From an uncultured Blautia sp. (GTDB lineage Bacteria; Bacillota; Clostridia; Lachnospirales; Lachnospiraceae): a stretch of 64,000 bases of DNA. Location: positions 1-64,000 of the forward strand of contig CAKRPO010000003.1 in the NCBI GenBank assembly GCA_934378195.1, read 5' to 3'. Under the pieces are notes generated by a model. It ran no database searches. It was given only the letters and a program-made list of their open reading frames with translations, and was not told the DNA's origin. A program made the translations under genes and the position numbers. Shown here one piece after another: positions 34,269-42,776 of the stretch. Within the stretch, counting starts at the first letter, position 1. Each line of letters begins with the position of its first letter.

Positions 34269-35950
34269 AATATGCGGAAAATAATCGTATCTCACACAGA
34301 CAGCTGTATCGTCAGATCATTCTTTCTGTACTTGCTCCGTTTCTGCTCTGTATTCCTGAAAGAGAGGGGCTTTTGGGTTTATCCGGTGTGACCGGGATTG
34401 CCATCGCAATTTTGTTTTTGCTTTTGTATGTGTTTCTTCTGATGCGTACTTCTTATTGTTATGCGGATCCCGTGAAGATCCTGGGCAAATTGAAGGGTGG
34501 AATACTTGGCATATTTTTTCTGTTGTATCTGATCATGACAGCAGTGTATATTCTCGGACTTATTGAGCAAATTGTTCCGGTATGGGCGGTTTCCGGGATT
34601 TCCGGAAGCTGGTTGACTCTGTGGGCAGTTGTAGTCTGTGCGTATGGGGTGGACAGAGGCATGCAGAGAAGGGGAAGAATGGCAGATGTTTCCGGAGGGA
34701 TTTTTTTGTTTCTTGTGCTTCTTATGCTGCTTTTGTGTATCGGACAGGGGAAATCAGAGTATCTGAAAGAAATGCTGCAGACGAATCAGCTGTCTGTGAA
34801 TCTGGTATTTGAAGGTGCGTATGGCTTTTTGAATGCTTTTGCAGGAATCAGTCTTCTTCCGTTTGTATTACAGGATGTAGAAAAGAGAGGAAGTGCAGGG
34901 AAAACCGTGGCAGCAGCGGTGGTGACAGTTGGAGGAATTCTGGTGTTTGTGCTGGTGCTTCTTCCGGCAGTACTTGGCTGGAGGAGAATACAAAATGAAG
35001 TCTATCCAATACTTCCGTTGATGGCAGGGGTGGACCTGCCCGGAAATGTACTGGCCCGGTTTGATGTGCTCTGGTTAGGCTTTCTCTTATATGGACTTTT
35101 TTTCTCCTTGGGGAGCTGCTTTCATTATGGAATAAAAATTCTGGATACAATCCATCTGAGAAGTAGGAAATATTGGATTCCGGTAGTTGTATATATAATT
35201 TCTTTTGTTCAGGTAAATGGCAAAACATTAGCAGATCTGTATAAAATGTATCTGGGATATGTTTTTGTTCCAGGACTGATATTCATCCAGCTCTGTCTGC
35301 TCTTGCGGGGACAGCAGAAACGGAAAAAAAAGGCTGCTTCTGTGATGAGCATTTTGTTTGTATTAATGTTTGTGTGTACTGGCTGTGCCGGAATAGAACC
35401 AGAGAAAAGAATGTATCCGCTGGCAATGGGAATAGATATAGTCGATGGCGAATATGTGATCACATATGGTATGCCGGATCTTCCTAAAGCGACGGGACAG
35501 GGAAAAGAGGAAGAAGGAGGCAATTCTGCATTGACTATCCGGGGCAGAAATTTCAGAGAAATTCAGGATTATTATGAAAGATCGCAGGAAAAATATCTGG
35601 ATATCGGACATCTGCAGATACTGGTACTTGGCAGAAACCTGATAGAATCCGGTCAGTGGCAGGCATTTCTGGAATATCTGAAAAAAGAACCTCTTGCCGG
35701 AGAAAATATATATGTATTTCGGAGTGACGATCCAGAACGACTATTGAGCTGGAATAAAGAGGGGACATCGATTGGTGAGTATATTACAGGGATTATAGAA
35801 AGCCGTGCAGAAGAAGAGAAGAAAAATGGTGTGACACTGCGGCAGGTGTACTATCAGTGGTATCAGGATGACACATTAAAAACTCTTCCGCAGATTATTT
35901 TTACGGAAAATGATGAAGGTGGGAGCGGAGAGATTCAGGTATTGCTGTAA
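34265..35950 (+). CDS. GerAB-GerAC fusion, germination receptor B/C subunit
   Basis: 561 residues in one frame. Residues 1 to about 345 are a GerAB-type amino acid/polyamine-like transporter with ten membrane helices ('MKYAENNRISHRQLYRQII' start). Residues about 361-561 are a GerAC-like lipoprotein region, with a hydrophobic stretch and lipobox-like 'FVCTGC' (C374), then 'MYPLAMGIDIVDGEYVITY' and 'YLDIGHLQILVLGRNL'. In Bacillus these are separate proteins. The C part is about 200 residues against the usual 350-400, so the last GerAC domain is missing. An internal ATG at 35345 could start a free GerAC, but its ribosome site is poor. No frameshift is needed to explain the fusion. Confidence 0.85.
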   Translation: MKYAENNRISHRQLYRQIILSVLAPFLLCIPEREGLLGLSGVTGIAIAILFLLLYVFLLMRTSYCYADPVKILGKLKGGILGIFFLLYLIMTAVYILGLIEQIVPVWAVSGISGSWLTLWAVVVCAYGVDRGMQRRGRMADVSGGIFLFLVLLMLLLCIGQGKSEYLKEMLQTNQLSVNLVFEGAYGFLNAFAGISLLPFVLQDVEKRGSAGKTVAAAVVTVGGILVFVLVLLPAVLGWRRIQNEVYPILPLMAGVDLPGNVLARFDVLWLGFLLYGLFFSLGSCFHYGIKILDTIHLRSRKYWIPVVVYIISFVQVNGKTLADLYKMYLGYVFVPGLIFIQLCLLLRGQQKRKKKAASVMSILFVLMFVCTGCAGIEPEKRMYPLAMGIDIVDGEYVITYGMPDLPKATGQGKEEEGGNSALTIRGRNFREIQDYYERSQEKYLDIGHLQILVLGRNLIESGQWQAFLEYLKKEPLAGENIYVFRSDDPERLLSWNKEGTSIGEYITGIIESRAEEEKKNGVTLRQVYYQWYQDDTLKTLPQIIFTENDEGGSGEIQVLL

Positions 35951-35997
35951 GAAGACGAATAACATGGAAATTTAAGGGAATACTCCTGAATGAACAA

Positions 35998-36046
35998 GTT
36001 GCTGTGAACGGAGTGAACAGAGTGAACAGTAACAATAATGTTACTG
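35998..36046 (+). repeat. GTGAACRGA-family palindromic repeat, three units
   Basis: GTTGCT, then GTGAACGGA, GTGAACAGA, GTGAACAGT, then AAC, so the outer GTTGCTGT and ACAGTAAC can pair; an overlapping hairpin CAGTAACA-ATAA-TGTTACTG follows (36027-36046). It lies just after the B-C fusion gene. Single- and double-unit relatives occur elsewhere in the window. Confidence 0.6.
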
Positions 36047-36077
36047 AGAGAATCAGGATATGCAGGAGGTTTCCGGA

Positions 36078-36362
36078 ATGAAACAGAGATACAGAATCAA
36101 AAATAAAGCAGGAAATAAAATACAGGGCAGAAGACAGAACAGACTGCTGTTTTCGCTGGCAGTGGGAATGCTCAGTGCAAGCCTGTTGTGCGGCGGTGCA
36201 TGGGGCAGTCCACAGAAAAATGTGATGGCGTGGTGGGGAAGTATTTATCCGGAGTTTTGTTTTTCGGAGACAGGCCGATACAATACAGACGGCGAAAAAA
36301 TTCTGCCGGAACAGAAACCAAAGATATCCTTCTGGCTTGCGAAAGCCTTTGAGAGGTGGTAA
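36078..36362 (+). CDS. Small hypothetical protein with one membrane segment
   Basis: 94 residues: a strongly basic N-terminus (KQRYRIKNKAGNK...), one hydrophobic helix near 25-45 ending 'SLLCGGAWGS', and a short Trp/Pro-containing outside part. I do not recognise a family. AGGAGG lies eight bases before the chosen ATG. Its position after the gerA genes suggests, but does not show, a spore-related role. Confidence 0.55.
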   Translation: MKQRYRIKNKAGNKIQGRRQNRLLFSLAVGMLSASLLCGGAWGSPQKNVMAWWGSIYPEFCFSETGRYNTDGEKILPEQKPKISFWLAKAFERW

Positions 36363-36374
36363 GATATTGATACG

Positions 36375-36408
36375 TCTGGAAAGGTTAAAGGATGAAGACC
36401 TTTCCGGA
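36375..36408 (+). other. Hairpin in the murI leader
   Basis: TCTGGAAAGGT and ACCTTTCCGGA form an 11-bp stem (one G.U) about 30 bases before the murI ATG. No T-tract follows; probably an mRNA leader structure. Confidence 0.4.
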
Positions 36409-36436
36409 TACATAAAACAGAACTGGAGAATTATAT

Positions 36437-37258
36437 ATGAAAATAGATAGAAATGCACCGATTGGTGTATTTGATTCCGGAGTCGGTGGTCTTACGGTAG
36501 CACGTGAAATCATGCGTAACCTTCCCTCGGAAAAGATTGTTTATTTTGGTGATACGGCCAGAGTTCCATATGGCAGTAAATCAAAGGAAACGGTCATTCG
36601 TTATTCCAGACAGATCGTTCATTTTCTGAAGGAGCAGCAGGTGAAGGCAATCGTGATCGCCTGCAATACAGCGAGTGCATTTGCGTTGGATGCTGTCCAG
36701 CATGAACAGGATATTCCGGTGCTTGGTGTGATTGAGGCCGGTGCAAGAGTGGCGGCAGAAGAAACAGTCAACAAAAGAGTCGGAGTGATCGGTACAGTCG
36801 GTACAGTCGGAAGCGGTATCCATGAAGCTTATCTGAAAAGACTGGATCCGGAGATCACTGTGATCGGCAAGGCATGTCCATTGTTTGTACCGCTTGTCGA
36901 AGAGGGATGGCTGCATGATCCGGTGACAGTCGAAGTGGCATCCAGATATCTGCAGGAGATGAAAGATAAGGAAGTTGATACGCTGATTCTTGGATGTACG
37001 CATTATCCACTGATCCGTTCTACGATCCGGGAAGTCATGGGTAAGAAGGTCAGACTGGTAAATCCGGCATATGAGACAGCACTGGAGCTTAAGAAACTCC
37101 TTCAGCAGACAGATATGCTCAGTACCGGACAGCAGGAGGAAGAATTTCCTTATCGTTTTTATGTCAGTGACCTGGCAGATGAGTTTAAGGAATTTGCCAA
37201 TTCCATTCTTCCGTATGATGTGGAAATGACCAAGAAGATTGATATTGAGAAGTATTAA
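36437..37258 (+). CDS. murI: Glutamate racemase
   Basis: Makes D-glutamate for peptidoglycan from L-glutamate by a two-cysteine, cofactor-free mechanism. 273 residues with 'GVFDSGVGGLT' at the N-terminus, 'DTARVPYGSKS', and the catalytic pair C76 ('ACNTAS') and C187 ('LGCTHYP'). Length is normal. The DUF1934 gene starts eight bases after the stop, so they are co-transcribed. Confidence 0.96.
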   Translation: MKIDRNAPIGVFDSGVGGLTVAREIMRNLPSEKIVYFGDTARVPYGSKSKETVIRYSRQIVHFLKEQQVKAIVIACNTASAFALDAVQHEQDIPVLGVIEAGARVAAEETVNKRVGVIGTVGTVGSGIHEAYLKRLDPEITVIGKACPLFVPLVEEGWLHDPVTVEVASRYLQEMKDKEVDTLILGCTHYPLIRSTIREVMGKKVRLVNPAYETALELKKLLQQTDMLSTGQQEEEFPYRFYVSDLADEFKEFANSILPYDVEMTKKIDIEKY

Positions 37259-37266
37259 GGAAACAG

Positions 37267-37722
37267 GTGAAATACATGAAAAAAGATGTTTTGATACATG
37301 TGTGCGGACTGCAGCTGATGGAGCCGGACGAAGACCAGGAACCAATCGAGATTGTTGTCCCGGGGCAGTATTATTTTCGAAACGGAAATCATTATCTTCG
37401 TTATGAGGAGATGATGGATGATACGAAGGTGCCGACTGTCAATTATATTAAGATGTCTGCACAGGGCGTAGAGGTCCGTAAGCAGGGACAGGTAAATGTA
37501 CATATGGTCTTTGAACAGGGCAAGAAAAATATGACTCTTTATTCTACACCATTTGGAACACTTCAGATGGGGATTGCGGCGACCGGAGTAGAACTTAAAG
37601 AAGAAGAAGACAATATCCACCTGAAAGTGGATTATGCGCTGGATATGAATGAAGAACATGTGGCTGACTGTTACCTTACCGTGCAGGCACAGTCCAGAGA
37701 TTCAGAAGGCTTTACATTATAA
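37267..37722 (+). CDS. DUF1934 (YwiB-like) protein
   Basis: 151 residues of a calycin-like beta-barrel family (DUF1934/YwiB). Alternating hydrophobic strands are evident: 'GQYYFRNGNHYLRYEEMM', 'YIKMSAQGVEVRKQG', 'LYSTPFGTLQMGI'. No signal peptide. It starts at GTG 37267 (AAGGAAA upstream) or ATG 37276. It follows murI closely, and the operon ends at a strong terminator. Function unknown. Confidence 0.8.
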   Translation: MKYMKKDVLIHVCGLQLMEPDEDQEPIEIVVPGQYYFRNGNHYLRYEEMMDDTKVPTVNYIKMSAQGVEVRKQGQVNVHMVFEQGKKNMTLYSTPFGTLQMGIAATGVELKEEEDNIHLKVDYALDMNEEHVADCYLTVQAQSRDSEGFTL

Positions 37723-37735
37723 AAATAAGAAAAAT

Positions 37736-37781
37736 AAAAATGCCCGGGAGGTTGAAACCATATCAACCCTCCGGGCATTTT
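37736..37781. terminator. Bidirectional terminator after DUF1934 gene
   Basis: AAAATGCCCGGGAGGTTGA and TCAACCCTCCGGGCATTTT form a 19-bp stem between convergent genes. Confidence 0.92.
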
Positions 37782-37814
37782 GCATGTCTTCATATTCACT
37801 GCAGCTGCATGTCT

Positions 37815-38258
37815 TTATTTACCGCGCAATCTGCTGAAAAAGCCTTTTTTCTTAGGAGTCGGTGTTTCCAGGGAACCACGGATGCCCTTGACGCCAACGA
37901 TATATAAACCGCTGACTTCAGCTTTGACTTCTTTTTTGACCGGAATCAGATCAAATACTTTCTCATCTGCGATCAGAACGGAGATCTTTGGTCCGACTTT
38001 TGCTTTAACGATTGGCAGTTTGGAACGGCGCATCAGCTTCGGTGCCTGATCGATCACCATCTGAGGAAGACCGGATTCTTTTAACGGAAGTCGCTTCTTA
38101 TCAATAATCAGCATAGAAACGGTTTGTTTAGCAGCTTCAATCTGGGCCTGCTGTTCTTCTTGTTTCTTCTGAGCCTTTTTTCCAAAGAAATAAAGAGCAA
38201 TCAGAGCACCGATCAGAACGACCAGAATTACAAGAAGGACGATGGTAAGTGTACTCAT
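37815..38258 (-). CDS. Small single-pass membrane protein, function unknown
   Basis: 147 residues from the ATG at 38258 (GAGGAGGG upstream). An N-terminal transmembrane helix (about 4-26) is followed by a Gln/Glu/Lys coiled-coil stretch (about 30-50) and a mixed, basic cytosolic domain ('VKAKVGPKISVLIADEKVFDLIPV') ending in 'KKKGFFSRLRGK'. I recognise it as a conserved Lachnospiraceae hypothetical but not a named domain. Confidence 0.65.
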   Translation of the reverse strand: MSTLTIVLLVILVVLIGALIALYFFGKKAQKKQEEQQAQIEAAKQTVSMLIIDKKRLPLKESGLPQMVIDQAPKLMRRSKLPIVKAKVGPKISVLIADEKVFDLIPVKKEVKAEVSGLYIVGVKGIRGSLETPTPKKKGFFSRLRGK

Positions 38259-38492
38259 AGATACCCTCCTCAATATGTAATTTACAAACTTATGTCATGC
38301 GAGATATATTCTAACATCATTTATTACAAAAGGCAAACAAATTCAGTAAATTTCCATGAAGAACAGGAAAAGCGGTAGCAAAGTTTTTGCAAAACAGGTA
38401 TAATGATTCTGTAAATACGCAAAATTTATAATAAGATAAAGTTGTTTACAGGTACACTAAGAATTACAGAATAAAACCACTGGGGAGTTAAT

Positions 38493-40028
38493 ATGGAAAG
38501 GAAAACGGGCAGAGCAGGAAACGCAGACCAGAATAGAAAATATTCAGATGAACTGAAAGAAATGGACCGTCTGGCAGAAGCGCAGGACAGAGAATTTCAG
38601 GAAAGACGTCGTATGAGACGTATGCGCAGGAAGAAACAGGAGCGACGGAGAAAACTGATTGTGCTGGGAAGTACCGCGATCATTACGGTGGTAGTTGCAG
38701 TAAGTGCAGTCAGCGGAATTGTCGGATTTATTACCAGAGACAATACGAAGACGCAGACTTCAGCAGAAAAGAAGGGAAATACTGCTTCAGCAGATGCTTC
38801 TGAGAAAGGTGGAGCAGCTGAAGCTGCGAAAGTTGAGTCACCCAAAAAGATTCTGGCAGATGCCGGGCTTCTGGCTGCACAGTATGATTATGACGAGGCT
38901 GTTAACCTGCTGAAGAAACAGGATGGCTATCAGGATAATGCGGATATGCAGAATGCAGTTAAGAAATACGAGGAAGAAAAGGCTTCCTGTAAATCCTGGC
39001 CGTTGGAAGAAGTGACACATGTTTTTTATCATACACTGATCAAAGATACATCCAAGGCATTTGATGGTGATTATAAAGAAGCAGATTATAATCAGGTTAT
39101 GACTACAATCGATGAGTTCAATAAGATTACCGAGACGATGTATGAGAAGGGTTATGTCATGGTCAGCATCTATGATATGGCAAAGGCAGATGAGAATGGC
39201 AATATGACGGAAGGAGAAATCCTTCTTCCTCCGGGTAAGATTCCATTTGTACTTTCACAGGATGATGTCTGCTATTATCATTATATGGACGGCGATGGAT
39301 ATGCCACAAAGCTGGTTGTTGATGACAAGGGAAAAGTCCGCAACGAATATGTTGAGGATGATGGAAGTATATCAGTCGGTGATTATGATATGGTACCGCT
39401 GATCGATCGTTTTGTAGAAAAACATCCTGATTTTTCATACAGAGGTGCCAAGGGAATCGTGGCACTTACCGGTTACAATGGTATTCTGGGGTATCGTACA
39501 GACCAGAGTTATGAGACCCGCCCGGATGACCTCGATGAAAATAAAGTAGAGTGGCTGAATGCACATCCGGATTTCAGTCTGGAGAAAGAAAGAGAAGGCG
39601 CGAAGAAGGTCGCTCAGGCCATGAAAGATGAAGGATGGCTTTTTGCAAGTCATACCTGGGGACATCAGAATATAGGACAGATATCACTGGAGACACTTCA
39701 GACTGATACCCAGAAGTTTAAAGATAATGTTGATCCTCTTATCGGAGGCACGGATATCATTATCTTTGCATTTGGTACAGACCTGTGTGGCACAGAGGAC
39801 TATCATGGTGACAAATTCGAATATCTGAAAAGTGTAGGATACAATTATTATTGTAGTGTAGATTCCAGTAAATATTATGTACAGATCAGAGACCGGTATC
39901 TCCGTCAGGGGAGAAGAAATTTAGACGGATACCGTATGTATTATAATCCGGATCTTCTGGAAGATCTGTTTGATGCAAAGAGCGTATTTGATCCGGCCAG
40001 ACCGACACCGGTGCCGCCGATGTCATAA
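38493..40028 (+). CDS. Polysaccharide deacetylase-like protein, membrane anchored (paralogue 1)
   Basis: 511 residues: a very basic cytosolic N-terminus (1-53), one transmembrane helix (about 54-80), an Ala/Lys linker, a short helical repeat-like region ('AAQYDYDEAVNLLKKQDGY') and a NodB-fold catalytic domain outside. Metal-site candidates are D257/D258 ('LSQDDV') and H387/H391 ('SHTWGH'). Such enzymes remove N-acetyl groups from wall or capsular sugars. The next gene is a close paralogue with a signal peptide in place of this anchor. The linked repeat region and deacetylase suggest a common ancestor by tandem duplication. Confidence 0.8.
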   Translation: MERKTGRAGNADQNRKYSDELKEMDRLAEAQDREFQERRRMRRMRRKKQERRRKLIVLGSTAIITVVVAVSAVSGIVGFITRDNTKTQTSAEKKGNTASADASEKGGAAEAAKVESPKKILADAGLLAAQYDYDEAVNLLKKQDGYQDNADMQNAVKKYEEEKASCKSWPLEEVTHVFYHTLIKDTSKAFDGDYKEADYNQVMTTIDEFNKITETMYEKGYVMVSIYDMAKADENGNMTEGEILLPPGKIPFVLSQDDVCYYHYMDGDGYATKLVVDDKGKVRNEYVEDDGSISVGDYDMVPLIDRFVEKHPDFSYRGAKGIVALTGYNGILGYRTDQSYETRPDDLDENKVEWLNAHPDFSLEKEREGAKKVAQAMKDEGWLFASHTWGHQNIGQISLETLQTDTQKFKDNVDPLIGGTDIIIFAFGTDLCGTEDYHGDKFEYLKSVGYNYYCSVDSSKYYVQIRDRYLRQGRRNLDGYRMYYNPDLLEDLFDAKSVFDPARPTPVPPMS

Positions 40029-40065
40029 GGGGTACGCAGGCTGGAAAAGTAAAAGGGGACAGAGC

Positions 40066-41406
40066 ATGAGAAAAAGAGCATTGATACTGACAGCAGTACT
40101 GACAGCAGCTGCTTTGACAGGGGGAAGCAGTTATCTGCCGTTTGCTGACAGTGCAAATACAAAAATGATACAGACTGTTTATGCAGCCGGTTCAGACAAG
40201 AAGACAGATTCGAAGGATGATTCTTCGGTGCTGGATCAGGCAACGATCATGTATCAGCAGTACAATTATGATGAAGCAATCAAACTGCTGAAGAAGCAGG
40301 ATGATTTTACTAAGAATAAAGATTATATGGATCTTGCAGCGAAGTGTCAGATTGCGAAGAAATCACTGGTAGAGTATCCTCTGGAGAAAATCACACATGT
40401 ATTTTTCCATACACTGATCGAGGATACATCCAGAGCTTTTGACGGAGATTCCAAGTCCGGCAATTATAATCAGGTCATGACAACGGTCAGTGAGTTCAAT
40501 AAGATCATTCAGATCATGTATGATAAAGGATACGTACTGGTAAGTCCGCATGACATGGCGACGGTGAATAAGGACGGTACGATGAGCCGCGGCAGGATCA
40601 TGGTGCCGGAAGGCAAGATTCCATTCGTTCTTTCGCAGGATGATGTCAGCTATTACCATTATATGGATGGCGACGGATGCGCATCCAGGCTGGTACTTGA
40701 TGAAAACGGAGATGTAAAGAACGAATATATTGATGCTGATGGAAATGTCCTGGTAGGCGATTATGATCTTGTTCCATTATTGGATTCTTTTATCAAAGAG
40801 CATCCGGATTTTTCCTATCATGGACGCAAGGGCATTCTTGCAATGACCGGATACAATGGTGTACTGGGATACAGAACAGATATAGCTTATAAAACAAAAG
40901 AAAATCTGCAGGATGACCAGAAGAAATTCCTCGAAGACAATCCGGATTTTGATTATGACCAGGATGTAAAGGAGGCGACGAAAGTTGCCGATGCCATGAA
41001 GGCTGAAGGATGGGAATTTGCAAGCCATACATGGGGACATATGAATGCTACGGAGCGTTCGGCAGAGGATCTCAAGACGGACGATAAGAAGTGGAAAGCG
41101 AATGTTGCACCGATCCTTGGGGATACCGATATGATCATCTTTGCGTTTGGTGCGGATATTGGAGATTGGGAAGGATATTCTTCCGATAATCCGAAATTTG
41201 AGTACTACAAGAGTGCCGGATATGATTACTTCTGTAATGTAGATTCCAGCCAGTATTTCGTGCAGATCACGGATCAGTATTTCCGTCAGGGAAGAAGAAA
41301 TCTCGATGGTTACAGAATGTATTATAACCCGGATATGCTGAGTGATCTCTTTGATGTATCTGAGGTATGGGATTCATCCAGACCGACACCGGTACCTGAA
41401 ATGTAA
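40066..41406 (+). CDS. Polysaccharide deacetylase-like protein, secreted (paralogue 2)
   Basis: 446 residues from ATG 40066 (AAAGGGGA upstream; the frame is open further upstream but that part overlaps paralogue 1 and is not protein-like). A signal peptide (1-35) replaces the membrane anchor. The rest matches paralogue 1 along its length: 'MYQQYNYDEAIKLLKKQDDF', 'LSQDDVSYYHYMDGDG', 'GRKGILAMTGYNGVLGYRTD', 'FASHTWGHMN' and 'FRQGRRNLDGYRMYYNPDML'. Gene pair arranged head to tail with a 37-base gap. Confidence 0.82.
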   Translation: MRKRALILTAVLTAAALTGGSSYLPFADSANTKMIQTVYAAGSDKKTDSKDDSSVLDQATIMYQQYNYDEAIKLLKKQDDFTKNKDYMDLAAKCQIAKKSLVEYPLEKITHVFFHTLIEDTSRAFDGDSKSGNYNQVMTTVSEFNKIIQIMYDKGYVLVSPHDMATVNKDGTMSRGRIMVPEGKIPFVLSQDDVSYYHYMDGDGCASRLVLDENGDVKNEYIDADGNVLVGDYDLVPLLDSFIKEHPDFSYHGRKGILAMTGYNGVLGYRTDIAYKTKENLQDDQKKFLEDNPDFDYDQDVKEATKVADAMKAEGWEFASHTWGHMNATERSAEDLKTDDKKWKANVAPILGDTDMIIFAFGADIGDWEGYSSDNPKFEYYKSAGYDYFCNVDSSQYFVQITDQYFRQGRRNLDGYRMYYNPDMLSDLFDVSEVWDSSRPTPVPEM

Positions 41407-41468
41407 CAGGAGATGTATTTTGACCAAGTCACTGTGAACAGTCGTGTAGTTTTGAAAGGAGTTTTATT

Positions 41469-42776
41469 ATGAAGAAAAAAGTAGTTGCTGCAATGCTGGT
41501 TATGTGTATGGCTTTATCCTTTGCGGCATGCGGAGGATCCGACACAAAAGACACCAATACAAAAACAGAAGCAAAACAGGATGCTGAAGATAAGACAGAG
41601 AGCGGCGCAGATGCCGATACAGACACCGATACAGACACCACGAAGACATCTGTTTCTGTGAGCAGACTTGTATCTGTTTCCGATGTCTCAAAATATGTTA
41701 CGATCGGAGAATATAAAGGACTGACTCTGGACAGAGCTTCTTACACGATCACAGATGACGATGTGCAGGCAGAGATTGATTACAGTCTGGGGGAAAGTGG
41801 CTCAGAAGTAAAGGACGGAACGGTCGAAGAAGGCGATACAGTAACAATCAATTTCACCGGAACGATCGACGGAAAAGAATTTGACGGTGGCTCAGCAGAA
41901 GACTATGATCTTGTGATCGGTGAAGGCGGTATGATCGAGGGATTTGAAGATGGTATCGTTGGAATGAAAAAAGGTGAGACGAAAGAGCTGGATCTGACAT
42001 TCCCGGATGATTATTATGATGAAAATGTTGCAGGCAAAGCTGTAGTATTCAAAGTAACACTGCAGAAGTTTACCAGACCGGCAGAACTGAATGATGAATG
42101 GGTGGCTTCCAATACAGATTATAAGACTGTAGATGAATATCGTGCGGCAATTAAGAAAGAGCTGGAAGATAATGAAACGCAGTCGGCCGACTATGATCTG
42201 TACAGTAATGCATGGAGTGAGGTTCTTGCAAATTCTGAAGTAAAAGAATATCCGAAGGAAGATGTAGAAAAGGCAGTTGAAGCTTATAAGAAAATGAATG
42301 AGGATTATGTCAAGGAAGCCGGAATCGAGATGTCAGAGTTCCTTGAATCACAGGGAATGTCAGAAGATGACTATGAAGATGACTGTCAGCAGTATGCGGA
42401 AGCGAAAGTAGAGCAGAATCTGATCGTACAGGGAATCATGGATGCAGAAGGTCTGAGTATGGATGATGATGAGATACAGACGCTGAAGGATGAACTGACT
42501 TCTGAGTATGGATATGAGACATTTGATGAGCTTGTTGCAGATTATGGCGAACAGGAAGTAAATGAGTCTCTGGCATTGCTGCGTGTAGAACATTTTATCG
42601 TAGATAATGCTACCGTAAATGAAACAACCGGCGAAGATGGTGAAGTGGCAAATGAAGACGCGGTTGTCGATGGGGAAGATACAAATCCGGAAACTTTATC
42701 AGATGAAACAGACAGTGAGGCAGTAGAAGAAAGTGAGGACACCGCATCCGAAGAAGATGTGGCAAATGAAGGATGA
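41469..42776 (+). CDS. Trigger-factor-like lipoprotein with FKBP domain
   Basis: 435 residues. A lipoprotein signal peptide with C21 ('SFAACGG') is followed by an acidic linker, an FKBP-type peptidyl-prolyl isomerase domain (about 105-195, 'GDTVTINFTGTIDGKEFDGG', 'FEDGIVGMKKGE'), a trigger-factor C-terminal helical domain (about 200-385) and an acidic tail. Normal trigger factor is cytosolic, has a ribosome-binding N-domain and no signal. Here that domain is absent and the chaperone is exported, so it should act on secreted proteins outside the membrane. It is followed by nagA with an ATGA overlap. Confidence 0.85.
   Translation: MKKKVVAAMLVMCMALSFAACGGSDTKDTNTKTEAKQDAEDKTESGADADTDTDTDTTKTSVSVSRLVSVSDVSKYVTIGEYKGLTLDRASYTITDDDVQAEIDYSLGESGSEVKDGTVEEGDTVTINFTGTIDGKEFDGGSAEDYDLVIGEGGMIEGFEDGIVGMKKGETKELDLTFPDDYYDENVAGKAVVFKVTLQKFTRPAELNDEWVASNTDYKTVDEYRAAIKKELEDNETQSADYDLYSNAWSEVLANSEVKEYPKEDVEKAVEAYKKMNEDYVKEAGIEMSEFLESQGMSEDDYEDDCQQYAEAKVEQNLIVQGIMDAEGLSMDDDEIQTLKDELTSEYGYETFDELVADYGEQEVNESLALLRVEHFIVDNATVNETTGEDGEVANEDAVVDGEDTNPETLSDETDSEAVEESEDTASEEDVANEG

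Noticed and set aside
39970..40065. N-terminal extension of the second deacetylase
   Set aside because: It overlaps the previous gene, reads as Arg/Cys-rich noise, and the ATG at 40066 has a good ribosome site and signal peptide.
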